Positions 9,058 to 19,735 of a stretch of 36,979 nucleotides of DNA are shown here, in pieces (the stretch's first letter is position 1; the number at the start of each line of letters is the position of its first letter). Source of the stretch: Candidatus Kuenenia stuttgartensis. Lineage in GTDB: Bacteria; Planctomycetota; JAKEIC01; DYIT01. Made by a program: the position numbers and the translations under genes. The stretch covers positions 1-36,979 of the forward strand of contig DYIT01000024.1 of assembly GCA_020723505.1 (NCBI GenBank), read 5' to 3'. The notes beneath the pieces are model-generated. The model was given only the letters and a program-made list of their open reading frames with translations, did no database searches and was not told the origin of the DNA.

Positions 9058-10566
9058 CTATTTCCCTTCCCCGGACGACCCGGGCGACTCGTCCTCTCCC
9101 CCTCCCTCGCCTTCCTTGGCCCCCGGCTCCTCGGAGGATTCGTCTGCGGGCTTGTCGGGCGCCGATTTCGGCTGGACCCTGAAGAGTACCGCGTCGCCGG
9201 CCAGGTTCAGCGAACCGCTTCCGCCCGTCCTGCGCACGGCCCTGGATATGCTGAACCCCAGGGCCTTGACGATTTCGCCAAGCATCACTTTGCCGTTGTT
9301 GTCGGCGTCCGCCGCGAACGCGTCGTCCCCGGTCAGGAACGATGTCAGGGCCCCGCCCGTTTCCCTGGATTCGGAAGCTCCGCCGACATGCAGCAGGCCG
9401 AAACCCGCCACTGTCGGGAATTCGACCGCCCCGGCGTCGCCGGCTGATTTCAGGAACCTGCCCTTGCCGGACTCGAAACTCGCGTCAAGGACCACGCCTT
9501 TCGATTCCGCCGCGACCGGTTTGACGGATTCCAGCAGGTCCGCGAGCGTAATCACCGAAACGCCGGACGCCCCGGCGGCAAGCACTAGGGCCGGGACCGC
9601 GGACCCGGACGGGGACTTGACCACGGATCCGCACCCCGCGAAGTAGAAGATGAAATCGCGGATTCTTATCTCCTTGCGCGCCGCGAGGTCGGCCATGGCC
9701 TTCTTGAGCGCCCCGGCGTCGCCCGTCCCGCCCGTCAGCTCAACCGCCTCGGCCCGCTGCCGGTTCCTGCAGAAGGCGTTGGCGAACTTCTTCGCGTCCG
9801 CCGAGGCGGATTCGGTCTTGAATCCACCTGACGACACGTCGGCCCCGAGGACCACCACCACGTCCACGGGCGGCGGCGGGACCTCGGCGGCAAGCTTCCG
9901 GACCAAATCAACCTCGAGCTTGCGGAGGAGGTGGGGGAGCAGCTTCTCCGTCACCTTGTCGGGATCGTGGGAGGAAATAATGGTCCCGGGCGGAATGAGG
10001 TCCCAGAGGTCGATTCCCTTCTGGTAGTGGTCGAGCGACGCGCTGAAAGCCGGCTTCACGGAGCCGCTCCACACGGTGTCGCCGCTCGAAGCGTCATGGA
10101 CGCTCGCTTCGACCTGCATCCATGCCGAATAGTCCTCGTCCGCGACCATGCATCCGAGCAGCGAGGAGAATCCCCACCAGACGAGGAGCTGAAGGATTTC
10201 GTTGCCGTTCGTCCCTTCGAACTTCCCGATTGCGCCGGTGACCTTGAGCTTGAGCCGCAGGTCCGCGCCGTCCTGTCCGGTCCCGGCGGGGGCTGTTTCC
10301 TGGAAAATGCGCGTCTCTCTGAGCGCCTCCACCACGCCGGACTGGATTTGACCGGGGTCGAGCTTGAGGACCCACTCCTTGCCGCCGGGTTCGGTCCCGA
10401 CCGACATTTCCACCGGATCAACGGCCAGTTTCCAGCCCTTCGGGGCCGTGTATTCCTTTCTGATTGCCGCCATCTCCGGGTCCTCGCCCCTCACGCTCGG
10501 ATCGGAAAGGCCGCATCCCGCCGAAGCCAGGACGGCGACGCACGCGAGAACCGACAGTCTCTTCAT
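9058..10566 (-). CDS. Lipoprotein with a degenerate caspase-like (peptidase C14 fold) domain
   Basis: The protein is 502 aa, starting at 10566 with GAGGG 4 nt upstream. The signal is a lipoprotein type (ASAGC, Cys18). Residues about 40-230 are an unassigned exported domain (VEALRETRIF, then a hydrophobic LLVWWGFSSLLG segment). Residues about 232-465 follow the caspase/metacaspase order: strand VDVVVVLGAD; FIFYFAGCG at 305-313, where active members have YYSGHG; VVLDASFESG at 358-367, where active members have a D-x-C-x-SG motif; GGALTSFL; and a DADNNGKVMLGEI segment like the DGDGxVTLxEL that often follows. The catalytic His is replaced by Cys312 and the catalytic Cys by Ser363, so proteolysis is not expected. 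The Pro/Glu/Ser-rich tail is low complexity. It lies directly downstream of the kinase gene and may act as a binding scaffold. Confidence 0.8.
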   Translation of the reverse strand: MKRLSVLACVAVLASAGCGLSDPSVRGEDPEMAAIRKEYTAPKGWKLAVDPVEMSVGTEPGGKEWVLKLDPGQIQSGVVEALRETRIFQETAPAGTGQDGADLRLKLKVTGAIGKFEGTNGNEILQLLVWWGFSSLLGCMVADEDYSAWMQVEASVHDASSGDTVWSGSVKPAFSASLDHYQKGIDLWDLIPPGTIISSHDPDKVTEKLLPHLLRKLEVDLVRKLAAEVPPPPVDVVVVLGADVSSGGFKTESASADAKKFANAFCRNRQRAEAVELTGGTGDAGALKKAMADLAARKEIRIRDFIFYFAGCGSVVKSPSGSAVPALVLAAGASGVSVITLADLLESVKPVAAESKGVVLDASFESGKGRFLKSAGDAGAVEFPTVAGFGLLHVGGASESRETGGALTSFLTGDDAFAADADNNGKVMLGEIVKALGFSISRAVRRTGGSGSLNLAGDAVLFRVQPKSAPDKPADESSEEPGAKEGEGGGEDESPGSSGEGK

Positions 10567-10577
10567 TTCGCCCTCGC

Positions 10578-10605
10578 AAAAGAAACCCAATCCCGCTCGG
10601 GGATT
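10578..10605 (-). terminator. Possible weak intrinsic terminator between kinase and pseudo-caspase genes
   Basis: Read on the minus strand, AATCCC-CGAGC-GGGATT (10605-10589) forms a 6-bp stem followed by GGGTTTCTTTT. It lies after the kinase stop and just before the pseudo-caspase ribosome-binding site. The stem is short, so partial read-through is plausible. Confidence 0.35.
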
Positions 10606-10719
10606 TCAAACGTGCAATGCAAACAGGATCAGGCGGCGCGCCCACGCAGCGAGCCGGCCCGGAACCCCCGGCCTTCTCCGCGCGCCGCCTTTCCCGAACC
10701 ATGGCTCGAACTTCCGCGA

Positions 10720-13700
10720 CTACTCCAAGTCGGCCGCGACGCGGAAACCCAGCGAAGCCGCCTCCGTATCCTTGGGGAACGACTGCCTCTGCATGCACCG
10801 GGCGTATTTCTCGTCCCCGGCGTCCTCATAACATCCGCCGCACACTACGTAGGTCCCTCCGGCCTCCCTGGTCCATTCGCATACGTTGCCGGCCATGTCC
10901 AGGATGCCGAGCGCGCTGCAGTCGTCCTTGAACGACCCGGCGTTGGTCGAAGCCTTTCCCGAAAGGTGCGCGGCGTCCTTCCTGAACTCGTTCCCCCAGG
11001 GAAATCTCCGCATCACGCCTTTCTCCGGGTCGAAGCCGGCCGCTGCCTCCCATTCGTCCGGAGTCGGCAGCCTGACCTTGAGCCCCGTCTTTCCAGCAAG
11101 CCAGACGCAGTACTCGGCGGCGTCATCCGCGGAAACCTGCGCGACCGGCTGATCCTTAATCAGCAGCGGCATCTTGCCGCCCTTCCATCCCTTCGGCGCC
11201 TTCTTTCCGGTCTCCTTCACGAACGCCTGGTATTCCGCGTTGGTCACTTCCCTGAATCCGATGAGGTAGGGCTTGAGAACCGCCTCATGAGGCTTGTTCA
11301 TGTCCCCCGCTTCTTCGCCGCCGAGATTGACCTTCATCTCCGGCACGACCCTGAATCCCTTCTTGGCGAACTCCACGGCCATGGATTTGAGCGATGAGGC
11401 CACCTCCGCCTGCGTCGAGGAGATCTGCTTCTTCACGAATTCCGGCGGGTCCTCTGAAAGCAGGTCCAGAAGCATCTTCTCGGCCTTGCCGAGATCCTTC
11501 CATCTGCCGGTCTGCGCGAGCTCCTTCGCCTTGCCGAATTTCCCGAGGGTCTCGGCGGACTTCGCCTTGAGCTCCCTGTACCTGCCGAGAAGGTCCTCCG
11601 CGGCTTTGCGGATTTCGTCGAAATTCGATTTCAGATATGGATCAAGCTCCGCTAGGGCTTCCGGGAACCGGCCCTCTCGGACGTGCTCCTTGGCGGCGTC
11701 CCTGGCCTTGTCGAACGCTGCCCGCGCCGTTTCTTCGGTCCCCTTCTTCGTCCTGTCGCGAATCGCGGCGACCGCCTTCTCTGCCGCCGCCTTGACCGAT
11801 TCCGACCTGGATTCGAGGAAGGGCCTGAGCGCCTCAATCGCGGCCTCGGCGTCTCCCGACTCGGCGAGCTTCCGGGCATTATCGACGGCCTTCGCGAGAT
11901 TGGCCTCCTCCTCCTTGTTTGCCCTTCTCGAAAGCTCGGCGTCCAGGTCCTTGAGGAGATCCTTCGCAAGGGATTCGCAGCCGGGCACGGCCCCGTTCGC
12001 GTCCTTGTCGAGCCTGTCGCGGGCGGCGGAAAGCGCGGCGGCGTCCAAGGCGGCCAGCTTGCCGCGGGTCTCCCTAATCCATTCGAGCTCCGACGCGAGC
12101 CTGCCTATCTCCCTGATTCTGGCCTCAATCCTGCCGGAAAGCGCGGCGAACTCCGGAACGGTCCTGGACTTCTCCCACATGTCCCCGAGGACCTTGATTG
12201 AGCCTTGTATCTGCCTCGCCGCGTCCAGGGTTTCCATGCACTTTTCGGGCTCGGGCTTGAGCGCTTCCATCTTCGCTGCGTAAGCCGCAGCTGCGGAAGA
12301 AAGAATGCCTGCCTTCTTCGACTCCGCCCTGTCCCAGGCCCTCGTGCCCTTGAACTTGTCGGGGTATCTCGCCAGCTTTCCCATGGCCTCGTCGAACCTG
12401 CCTGATCCTCCAAGGCCGTCCACATCGGTCAGGATTGTGTTCAAGACCTCCTCGGCGGAGTCCTCGAGGGCCTTGTCGGGCTTGCCTTTGTCTCCGCCGC
12501 CCTGGTTCGCGTCCCCGCTCTTGGTCTGGCCGCCGCCCCCCCCGCCGTCGGTTGCGCCCCCGCCGCCCTGGGGATTGAGAGCACCGGAAAACCATATGCC
12601 CGCCGCCGCCCCGACGAGAACAAGCAAAGTCACGACCAGCCCGATGAACAGCTTCCCCTTCCCCGCGGCGGGCGGAGCGATGGTCGCGGACGTGCCCGGC
12701 CCGGGATATCCCGTCTGGGCGGGTCCCGGCACCGGCGTCGGAACCCCGGTCTTCTGCTGAAGCCCGGAGGATGTCGGCGTGCGGGAATAGTCCGGGACAA
12801 TGGTCGCCGGGGTCTTCATCTCGGAATACTGGCCCCTGGGGCCCGTCGTGGGCTGCGTCAGCGCAGGGCCCAGCTGCTGGTAGACCGCAATCAGGTCGCG
12901 GATGACGTCGTTCATGTCCTGGTAGCGGTCGTCCTTCTTCTTCTCCATCGTCTTCTTGATGACGAGCCACAGCCCCTCGGGCACGCTCGTGTTGAGCTGC
13001 CTTATGTCGGTCACCGGGGCGTTCTGGTGCTGCGAGATTATCGCCCACGGGGTGGTTCCCTGGAACGGCGCCCTGCCGGCGAGTATCGCGTAGAGAGTGG
13101 CCCCGAAGGAATAGATGTCGGACCTCTTGTCCGCCGTTCTCGCGTCCTCCGCCTGCTCCGGGCTCATGTAGTGCGGCGTGCCCATGGCCTGCTGGGAAAT
13201 CGTGATTCCGCTCTCGTCGGTCAGGTCCTTGGCAAGCCCGAAATCCGCGACCTTCACCCCGCCCCTCTTGTCGACCATGATGTTGTCGGGCTTGATGTCC
13301 CTGTGAATCATCTCCACGTCGTGCGCCGCCGCGATTCCCTTGCCCGACTCGATGCCTATTCTGACCGCCTCGCCAATCGGGAGCGGGCCCATTCGCTTGA
13401 GCTTCTCGCCGACGCTCTCGCCTTCGATGAACTGCATGATGATGAAATGCTTGCCCTGGTCGGTCCCGGTGTTGTAGACCGAGACGATGTTCCCGTGCTC
13501 GAGCTTGGCGGCCGCCCGCGCCTCCTTGAGAAAGCGTTTCTTCGCGGTCTCGTTCAGGATGTGGTCCGCGAGGAACTTGATGGCGACAGGCTTGTTGAGG
13601 GCGAGATGCTTCGCCTTGTAGACGTATCCCATGCCCCCCTGGCCGAGCTTCTTCTCGAGCTTGCACTCGCCAATCACCTGGCCGACGAGCGGATCGGCCT

Positions 13701-14253
13701 CGGCATCCTTCTCGGCGTTCTTGAGCTCCTCCTTGGGCAGCTTGTCTGCCGGCACCAGCACGCCCGAGCATTCCGGACACGTGAAATCGCCCGTGGCCTC
13801 GGCGCCCGTAACTATCTCCCTGTGCCCGCAGTCCCTGCACACGAGCAGGTCCTTGCCGCTCTCCTTGAGCAGGTCGATTGTCATCCCGGGGTCGAGGTTC
13901 GCCGTTTTGGATATATAGAAGTCCAGGGACCTCTCCTTGCCGGATACCCGCCCCTGCTCCTGGGCTCTGATGGCGCTCCAGACGTCATGGACGGTCGCCT
14001 TGCCCTTGCGGACCAGCGTCATGCCGAACTGGACGGATTCGGCCGAAGCTTTTCTTCCCGCGGCGTACTCATCCCGGGCGAAATCGGAAAGGAGTGACGC
14101 AAGGTCTGCATCGGACATAAGTTTTTCCCTGGCAATGGTTTCCGATACCTTGCCCTGCGACGACGATGATGCGAACAGCTTTTCGACCGCTGCCGCGTCC
14201 ACCCCGGCCCTCTTGAGGACTGAGCGTTTCAGGAACTCTTCGGAATTCAGCAT
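10720..14253 (-). CDS. Membrane Ser/Thr protein kinase with zinc ribbon and C-terminal SUMF1/FGE-like domain
   Basis: The protein is 1177 aa. Of two close ATGs, 14253 is preferred because GAAGAG lies 6 nt upstream; at 14259 it would abut the start. Order: helical N-terminus; zinc ribbon (C139/C142 and C159/C162); Hanks-type kinase about 195-455 with GQGGMG (204-209), Lys226, HRDIKPDN (Asp319), DFG (337-339) and GTPHYMSPEQ, all intact; Pro/Thr-rich linker; one membrane helix about 534-555; Gly-rich stretch; long charged helical region about 590-950; SUMF1-like domain about 960-1177 (RLPTPDEWEAAAG, FPWGNEF, DMAGNVCEWT, LGFRVA). The SUMF1-like part probably serves binding rather than formylglycine formation, as is common in such fusions. 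The kinase would be cytoplasmic and the C-terminal half outside. Likely an environmental sensor. Confidence 0.93.
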   Translation of the reverse strand: MLNSEEFLKRSVLKRAGVDAAAVEKLFASSSSQGKVSETIAREKLMSDADLASLLSDFARDEYAAGRKASAESVQFGMTLVRKGKATVHDVWSAIRAQEQGRVSGKERSLDFYISKTANLDPGMTIDLLKESGKDLLVCRDCGHREIVTGAEATGDFTCPECSGVLVPADKLPKEELKNAEKDAEADPLVGQVIGECKLEKKLGQGGMGYVYKAKHLALNKPVAIKFLADHILNETAKKRFLKEARAAAKLEHGNIVSVYNTGTDQGKHFIIMQFIEGESVGEKLKRMGPLPIGEAVRIGIESGKGIAAAHDVEMIHRDIKPDNIMVDKRGGVKVADFGLAKDLTDESGITISQQAMGTPHYMSPEQAEDARTADKRSDIYSFGATLYAILAGRAPFQGTTPWAIISQHQNAPVTDIRQLNTSVPEGLWLVIKKTMEKKKDDRYQDMNDVIRDLIAVYQQLGPALTQPTTGPRGQYSEMKTPATIVPDYSRTPTSSGLQQKTGVPTPVPGPAQTGYPGPGTSATIAPPAAGKGKLFIGLVVTLLVLVGAAAGIWFSGALNPQGGGGATDGGGGGGQTKSGDANQGGGDKGKPDKALEDSAEEVLNTILTDVDGLGGSGRFDEAMGKLARYPDKFKGTRAWDRAESKKAGILSSAAAAYAAKMEALKPEPEKCMETLDAARQIQGSIKVLGDMWEKSRTVPEFAALSGRIEARIREIGRLASELEWIRETRGKLAALDAAALSAARDRLDKDANGAVPGCESLAKDLLKDLDAELSRRANKEEEANLAKAVDNARKLAESGDAEAAIEALRPFLESRSESVKAAAEKAVAAIRDRTKKGTEETARAAFDKARDAAKEHVREGRFPEALAELDPYLKSNFDEIRKAAEDLLGRYRELKAKSAETLGKFGKAKELAQTGRWKDLGKAEKMLLDLLSEDPPEFVKKQISSTQAEVASSLKSMAVEFAKKGFRVVPEMKVNLGGEEAGDMNKPHEAVLKPYLIGFREVTNAEYQAFVKETGKKAPKGWKGGKMPLLIKDQPVAQVSADDAAEYCVWLAGKTGLKVRLPTPDEWEAAAGFDPEKGVMRRFPWGNEFRKDAAHLSGKASTNAGSFKDDCSALGILDMAGNVCEWTREAGGTYVVCGGCYEDAGDEKYARCMQRQSFPKDTEAASLGFRVAADLE

Positions 14254-14323
14254 GTTCATCTCTTCAGATTGCCTACGGTTCAGGGATGAGACCCGTTTGC
14301 CAGCGCACGAAAAACCTCCGTCC

Positions 14324-14351
14324 ATTATAGGCATGCATGCCATCAAGTCAA
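14324..14351 (-). promoter_or_regulatory. Sigma70-type promoter of the kinase gene, with a palindromic spacer
   Basis: On the minus strand: TTGACT (14351-14346), 16 nt, TATAAT (14329-14324), giving a start near 14317 and a leader of about 64 nt. The spacer holds the perfect palindrome GGCATGCATGCC (14330-14341), which could be a repressor site between -35 and -10. Confidence 0.7.
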
Positions 14352-14381
14352 GGCATCGTTAACACGTGCGCCTCATTCGCG

Positions 14382-14409
14382 TTGATTGACGGCTCGGCTG
14401 TGCTATGAT
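14382..14409 (+). promoter_or_regulatory. Likely katG promoter
   Basis: TTGATT (14382-14387), 16 nt, TATGAT (14404-14409), back to back with the kinase promoter. The start would be near 14416, giving a leader of about 165 nt. A CCCCGG/CCGGGG stem near 14417-14436 and the two-hairpin element at 14474-14549 lie in that leader. I see no clear Fur, PerR or OxyR box. Confidence 0.5.
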
Positions 14410-14473
14410 TGGTTCACCCCGGTTCGCCGGTCCGGGGTTCGCAATGACATGTAAGATTGGGATTCCGGAATTG

Positions 14474-14549
14474 CACGCGCGAAGCGCGTGATATCCCCCG
14501 GAAGAGCCTGATTTTTCATTCTTGTTTGGTTCCGGCTCGTCCGGGTTAT
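14474..14549 (+). repeat. Composite two-hairpin element, copy 1 (katG leader)
   Basis: CACGCGC-GAA-GCGCGTG (14474-14490) is followed after 6 nt by a stem CCCGGAAGAGCC (14497-14508) with GGCTCGTCCGGG (14534-14545), one mismatch and a 25-nt loop. It ends in TTAT. It is the same layout as the copies at 16785, 29809, 34331 and 36835. Here it sits in the 5' leader of katG, 32 nt before the start codon, so it could affect transcription or translation. Confidence 0.65.
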
Positions 14550-14554
14550 GTTGA

Positions 14555-16777
<2,223 letters not shown>

Positions 16778-16784
16778 TCGCATG

Positions 16785-16856
16785 ACCCGGACGAGCCGGA
16801 ACCGGACACGGATGCAGTCCAGGCTCGTCCGGGTTATTGCACGCGCATCGCGCTTG
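16785..16856. repeat. Composite two-hairpin element, copy 2 (katG / lon-like convergent ends)
   Basis: The perfect 13-bp stem ACCCGGACGAGCC (16785-16797) / GGCTCGTCCGGGT (16822-16834) has a 24-nt loop and starts 8 nt after the katG stop. It is followed by a worn small palindrome CACGCGC-ATC-GCGCTTG (16840-16856). It lies between two convergent stop codons, so it may act as a bidirectional terminator, although it has no T-run. Confidence 0.65.
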
Positions 16857-16908
16857 CCTTTCTGCGAATTCTTTCAACTTCTACAACAGCATTTCCACGT
16901 TCCGCGGC

Positions 16909-19581
16909 TCACTTCTTCTTCCCCGGTCCCTTCCGCTTTCCGGTTTTTCCCGGACTTTTGCGAGCAGGTTTCTTTCCGGCGGCCTTTCTGCCTGCCGGCT
17001 TCACGACGCGGCGCTTTCCGGCAGGTTTCTCGCCGGTCTTCTTTGAGCGGCCCCCCCGCCCCGCCTTCTTTCCGGCCGCGGGCCTGCTCCTCCGGGCAGG
17101 CTTCCTCCCCCCGCCCGGTTTCCTGGGCCGCCTCTCCCCGGAATCGCCCATCTCGTCCTCGGCAAGGACCTTCCTCAAGCCCTTCAGGTTCTGCGTGACG
17201 AGGTAATTGATTGTTTCCTTCGGATAGGCGTTCTTCTTCATTTCGCCCATCTTCCTGCCCGTCAGGATGGCCATGCCCTCGTCGATGTGGGAGATTGGAT
17301 ACAGGTTGAACAGCCCTTTCTTCACCGCATCGACGACCTCGTGCTTGAGCATCAGGTCCCCGGCGTTCTGCTTCGGTATCATGACGCCGTGGCTGCCGTC
17401 CAGCCCTGCGGCGCTGCAGACCTTGAAGAAGCCCTCGACCTTCTGGTTCACGCCGCCGATGGGCTGGATTTCCCCGAACTGGTTCACCGACCCCGTGACG
17501 GCGATGGACTGCTTGAGCGGGACCTCGGATATGGCCGACAGGATGGCGTAGAGCTCCGTCGAGGACGCGCTGTCGCCGTCCACCCCGCCGTAGGACTGCT
17601 CGAAGCAGATGCTGGCCGAGAGATTCAGCGGCCTCGCCTTCCCGTAGCGTTGCCGCAGGAAGCCAGTCAGGATCATGACGCCCTTGTCGTGCGTGCGGCC
17701 GCTCAGCTTGGCCTCGCGCTCGATGTTGATTATCCCGGCCCTGCCCGCCGATACGCTCGCGGTGATCCTGTTCGGCTTGCCGAAGGAATAGTTCCCGATG
17801 TCGTAGACGGCAAGCCCGTTCACCTGCCCGACCTTCTCGCCCTTGACATCGATGAGCAGCGTCCCCTCCTCAATCATCTCCTGGATCTTCTCCTCGGGGA
17901 GGTTGTGGCGGAAGATGCCTTCGCGTATCGAGGACAGGATGTGTTTCTCGCCGACGTATTCGCTCTTCGACGCGGTGCACCAGTAGTGCGCCTCGCGGAT
18001 TATGTCCGCTATGTCGGAGAACATCGTGGAGAGCTTGTCCCTCCTTCCTGCGCGCCAGACACCGTATTCCGCAAGCGCCGCCACGCCGCTCGGCTCGAAG
18101 TGCGTCAGCTTCTCCTGCCTGCATATCTTGGAGACCAGGCCGGCGTAGTACTGGAGGTTCTTGTCGTTCAGGTCCATCACCGTGTCGAAGTCGGCCATGA
18201 CCTTGAAGATCTTCTTGAAGTCGGGCTCGTAGTGGTAGAGGATCTGGTAGAGCCGCCAGTCGCCGATGAGGATGACCTTGACGTTGATTTCGATGGGGTC
18301 CGGCTTCAGGGTGGAGCTGCCGAAGAAGTAGTACGCGTCGGGCGGCTGGATGTGCAGCTTGCCGTTCTTGAGCGTCCTTTTAAGGAACTTCCAGACTCCG
18401 GGCTCGGTGAACAGGTCTATCGCGTTCACCACGAGATATCCGCCGTCGGCCGCGAGAAGCGACCCCGATTTAATCATGGTGAAATCGGTCACCCACCTGC
18501 CTGCGTGGTCGAAGGTCCTCTCGACCGTCCCGAAGAGGTTCACGAAGGTCGGCGAAGTCTCGATTACCACGGGCGCTTCCTTGGCCTCGCGGTTGTCCAG
18601 GATTATATTGACGGTGTACTCCTTGAACTTCGGGTCCTTCTTGAGCGTTATCGCGCGCTGGTGCCCGTGCTCCTGCCCCTGCTTGGACTCCGAATCCGAC
18701 TCGGCGAAGACCTCGAGGTTGTCGAGCACGCTCTCCCTGACCTCGTCGAGGTACAGGTGCATTTCGGGCTTGTTGTACTTGACCTTCAAGTCCCTGATGT
18801 GCCCGTCAATCACGAACTCACCCATCTTCCTCGCCAGATCCTCGATTTCCTTGACCATCTGCTTGGCGAGGTTGCGCGTCTTCTCGAGTATCGTCTCCAG
18901 CTCGTTCCTGTAGTCCATGTACTTGTCCTGGAGCCCCTTGATCTGCTCCTTGGTTATCTTCATCTCCTCGGAGATTTCGTCGAGCTTCTCCATAGGGTAG
19001 GCTTTGCCGTCGAACACGGGGAAGATTTCCGGCCTGGTGAAGGGCCCGACCTGGACCTGCGCGAGGGTGAAGCTATCGTTCTTGAGCTTCTCGCCGAATG
19101 CGCCGAGCAGCACCTTCTCCTGCTCGCCGTATTTCTTCATTATCTGCTCCCGCTTCATCTTGAAGCCCTTGTTCTCGAAAATGAGCGGGATGTTGCGGGT
19201 GATGTGCTCGAGGAATTCGGCCATGTCGTCACGGAACCTGACTGCGTAGCCCCGCGGGAAGACGAGGAGCCTCGGCTTGTACGGGTCCACGAAATTGTTC
19301 ACGTAGGCCTTGTCATGCGGCAGCTCCTGCGTGGGCTTCATCTCGTCGAGGATGTTCTTGACCGCGGTGGTCTTGCCTGTGCCGGTGAGGCCGGAGACGT
19401 ATACGTTGTATCCCGGCGCCCGCAGCTTGAGCCCAAGCTCCAGTGCCTTTAGCGCCCGGGCCTGGCCCACCGTGCCCTTGACCGGGTCGAGCTCGCCCGT
19501 GTTTTTGAACTTGAAGACCGACGGGTTGCATTTCCACCTGAGCTCCTCGGGCTTGAGCGTGGCTGGTCCGGCAGCGGCCAT
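16909..19581 (-). CDS. Lon-family (LonB-like, COG1067-type) ATP-dependent protease with basic C-terminal tail
   Basis: The protein is 890 aa; GGAGG lies 4 nt before the ATG. The AAA part carries Walker A GLTGTGKTT (64-72, Lys70), a large coiled-coil insertion about 140-300, and a Walker-B-like GGYLVVNAIDLF (380-391). The S16 protease domain (about 600-780) has Ser671 in GGVDGDSAS and Lys714 in GGVNQKVEGF, the 43-residue spacing of the Lon dyad. This architecture matches the predicted ATP-dependent proteases related to archaeal LonB rather than classical LonA, but without obvious membrane helices. Residues about 816-890 are a Lys/Arg/Pro/Ala/Gly tail (KPARKSPGKTGKRKG) like histone H1, absent from typical members. 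It may bind DNA or polyphosphate. The enzyme is cytoplasmic and should degrade damaged or regulatory proteins. It is a single gene, convergent with katG. Confidence 0.92.
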   Translation of the reverse strand: MAAAGPATLKPEELRWKCNPSVFKFKNTGELDPVKGTVGQARALKALELGLKLRAPGYNVYVSGLTGTGKTTAVKNILDEMKPTQELPHDKAYVNNFVDPYKPRLLVFPRGYAVRFRDDMAEFLEHITRNIPLIFENKGFKMKREQIMKKYGEQEKVLLGAFGEKLKNDSFTLAQVQVGPFTRPEIFPVFDGKAYPMEKLDEISEEMKITKEQIKGLQDKYMDYRNELETILEKTRNLAKQMVKEIEDLARKMGEFVIDGHIRDLKVKYNKPEMHLYLDEVRESVLDNLEVFAESDSESKQGQEHGHQRAITLKKDPKFKEYTVNIILDNREAKEAPVVIETSPTFVNLFGTVERTFDHAGRWVTDFTMIKSGSLLAADGGYLVVNAIDLFTEPGVWKFLKRTLKNGKLHIQPPDAYYFFGSSTLKPDPIEINVKVILIGDWRLYQILYHYEPDFKKIFKVMADFDTVMDLNDKNLQYYAGLVSKICRQEKLTHFEPSGVAALAEYGVWRAGRRDKLSTMFSDIADIIREAHYWCTASKSEYVGEKHILSSIREGIFRHNLPEEKIQEMIEEGTLLIDVKGEKVGQVNGLAVYDIGNYSFGKPNRITASVSAGRAGIINIEREAKLSGRTHDKGVMILTGFLRQRYGKARPLNLSASICFEQSYGGVDGDSASSTELYAILSAISEVPLKQSIAVTGSVNQFGEIQPIGGVNQKVEGFFKVCSAAGLDGSHGVMIPKQNAGDLMLKHEVVDAVKKGLFNLYPISHIDEGMAILTGRKMGEMKKNAYPKETINYLVTQNLKGLRKVLAEDEMGDSGERRPRKPGGGRKPARRSRPAAGKKAGRGGRSKKTGEKPAGKRRVVKPAGRKAAGKKPARKSPGKTGKRKGPGKKK

Positions 19582-19630
19582 GGCGCCTCCATAAAAACAT
19601 AACGCGTTCGAACCGTTTCAACAGGCGGAT

Positions 19631-19660
19631 ATTATGGAAGGTCCGCAGAGGAAAGTCCAA
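19631..19660 (-). promoter_or_regulatory. Possible promoter of the lon-like gene
   Basis: On the minus strand: TTGGAC (19660-19655), 18 nt, CATAAT (19636-19631), with a start near 19624 and a leader of about 43 nt. The -35 match is weak. The rest of 19582-19735 shows nothing else convincing. Confidence 0.35.
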
Positions 19661-19735
19661 GGCAGTTTTCCGGCCGGACCGCCCCGCAGGTTCCCGCTAA
19701 CGATTGAACAAGGTTGACGCGAAGGCCTGTTTCGA

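Noticed and set aside
12125..13840. Long second frame inside the kinase gene
   Set aside because: Arg/Gly/Gln-rich out-of-frame translation typical of GC-rich DNA.
14400..14460. Possible tRNA because of GGGGTTCGC
   Set aside because: No acceptor stem, anticodon arm or T-arm pairing fits around it.
17287..19452. Long plus-strand open frame of 721 codons opposite the lon-like gene
   Set aside because: It mirrors a well-supported protease gene and has no recognisable domain. GC-rich coding DNA often leaves the antisense frame open.
19640..19700. GAGGAAAGTCC, which recalls RNase P RNA
   Set aside because: Only this short motif matches. The gap is far too short for RNase P RNA and lacks its other conserved parts.
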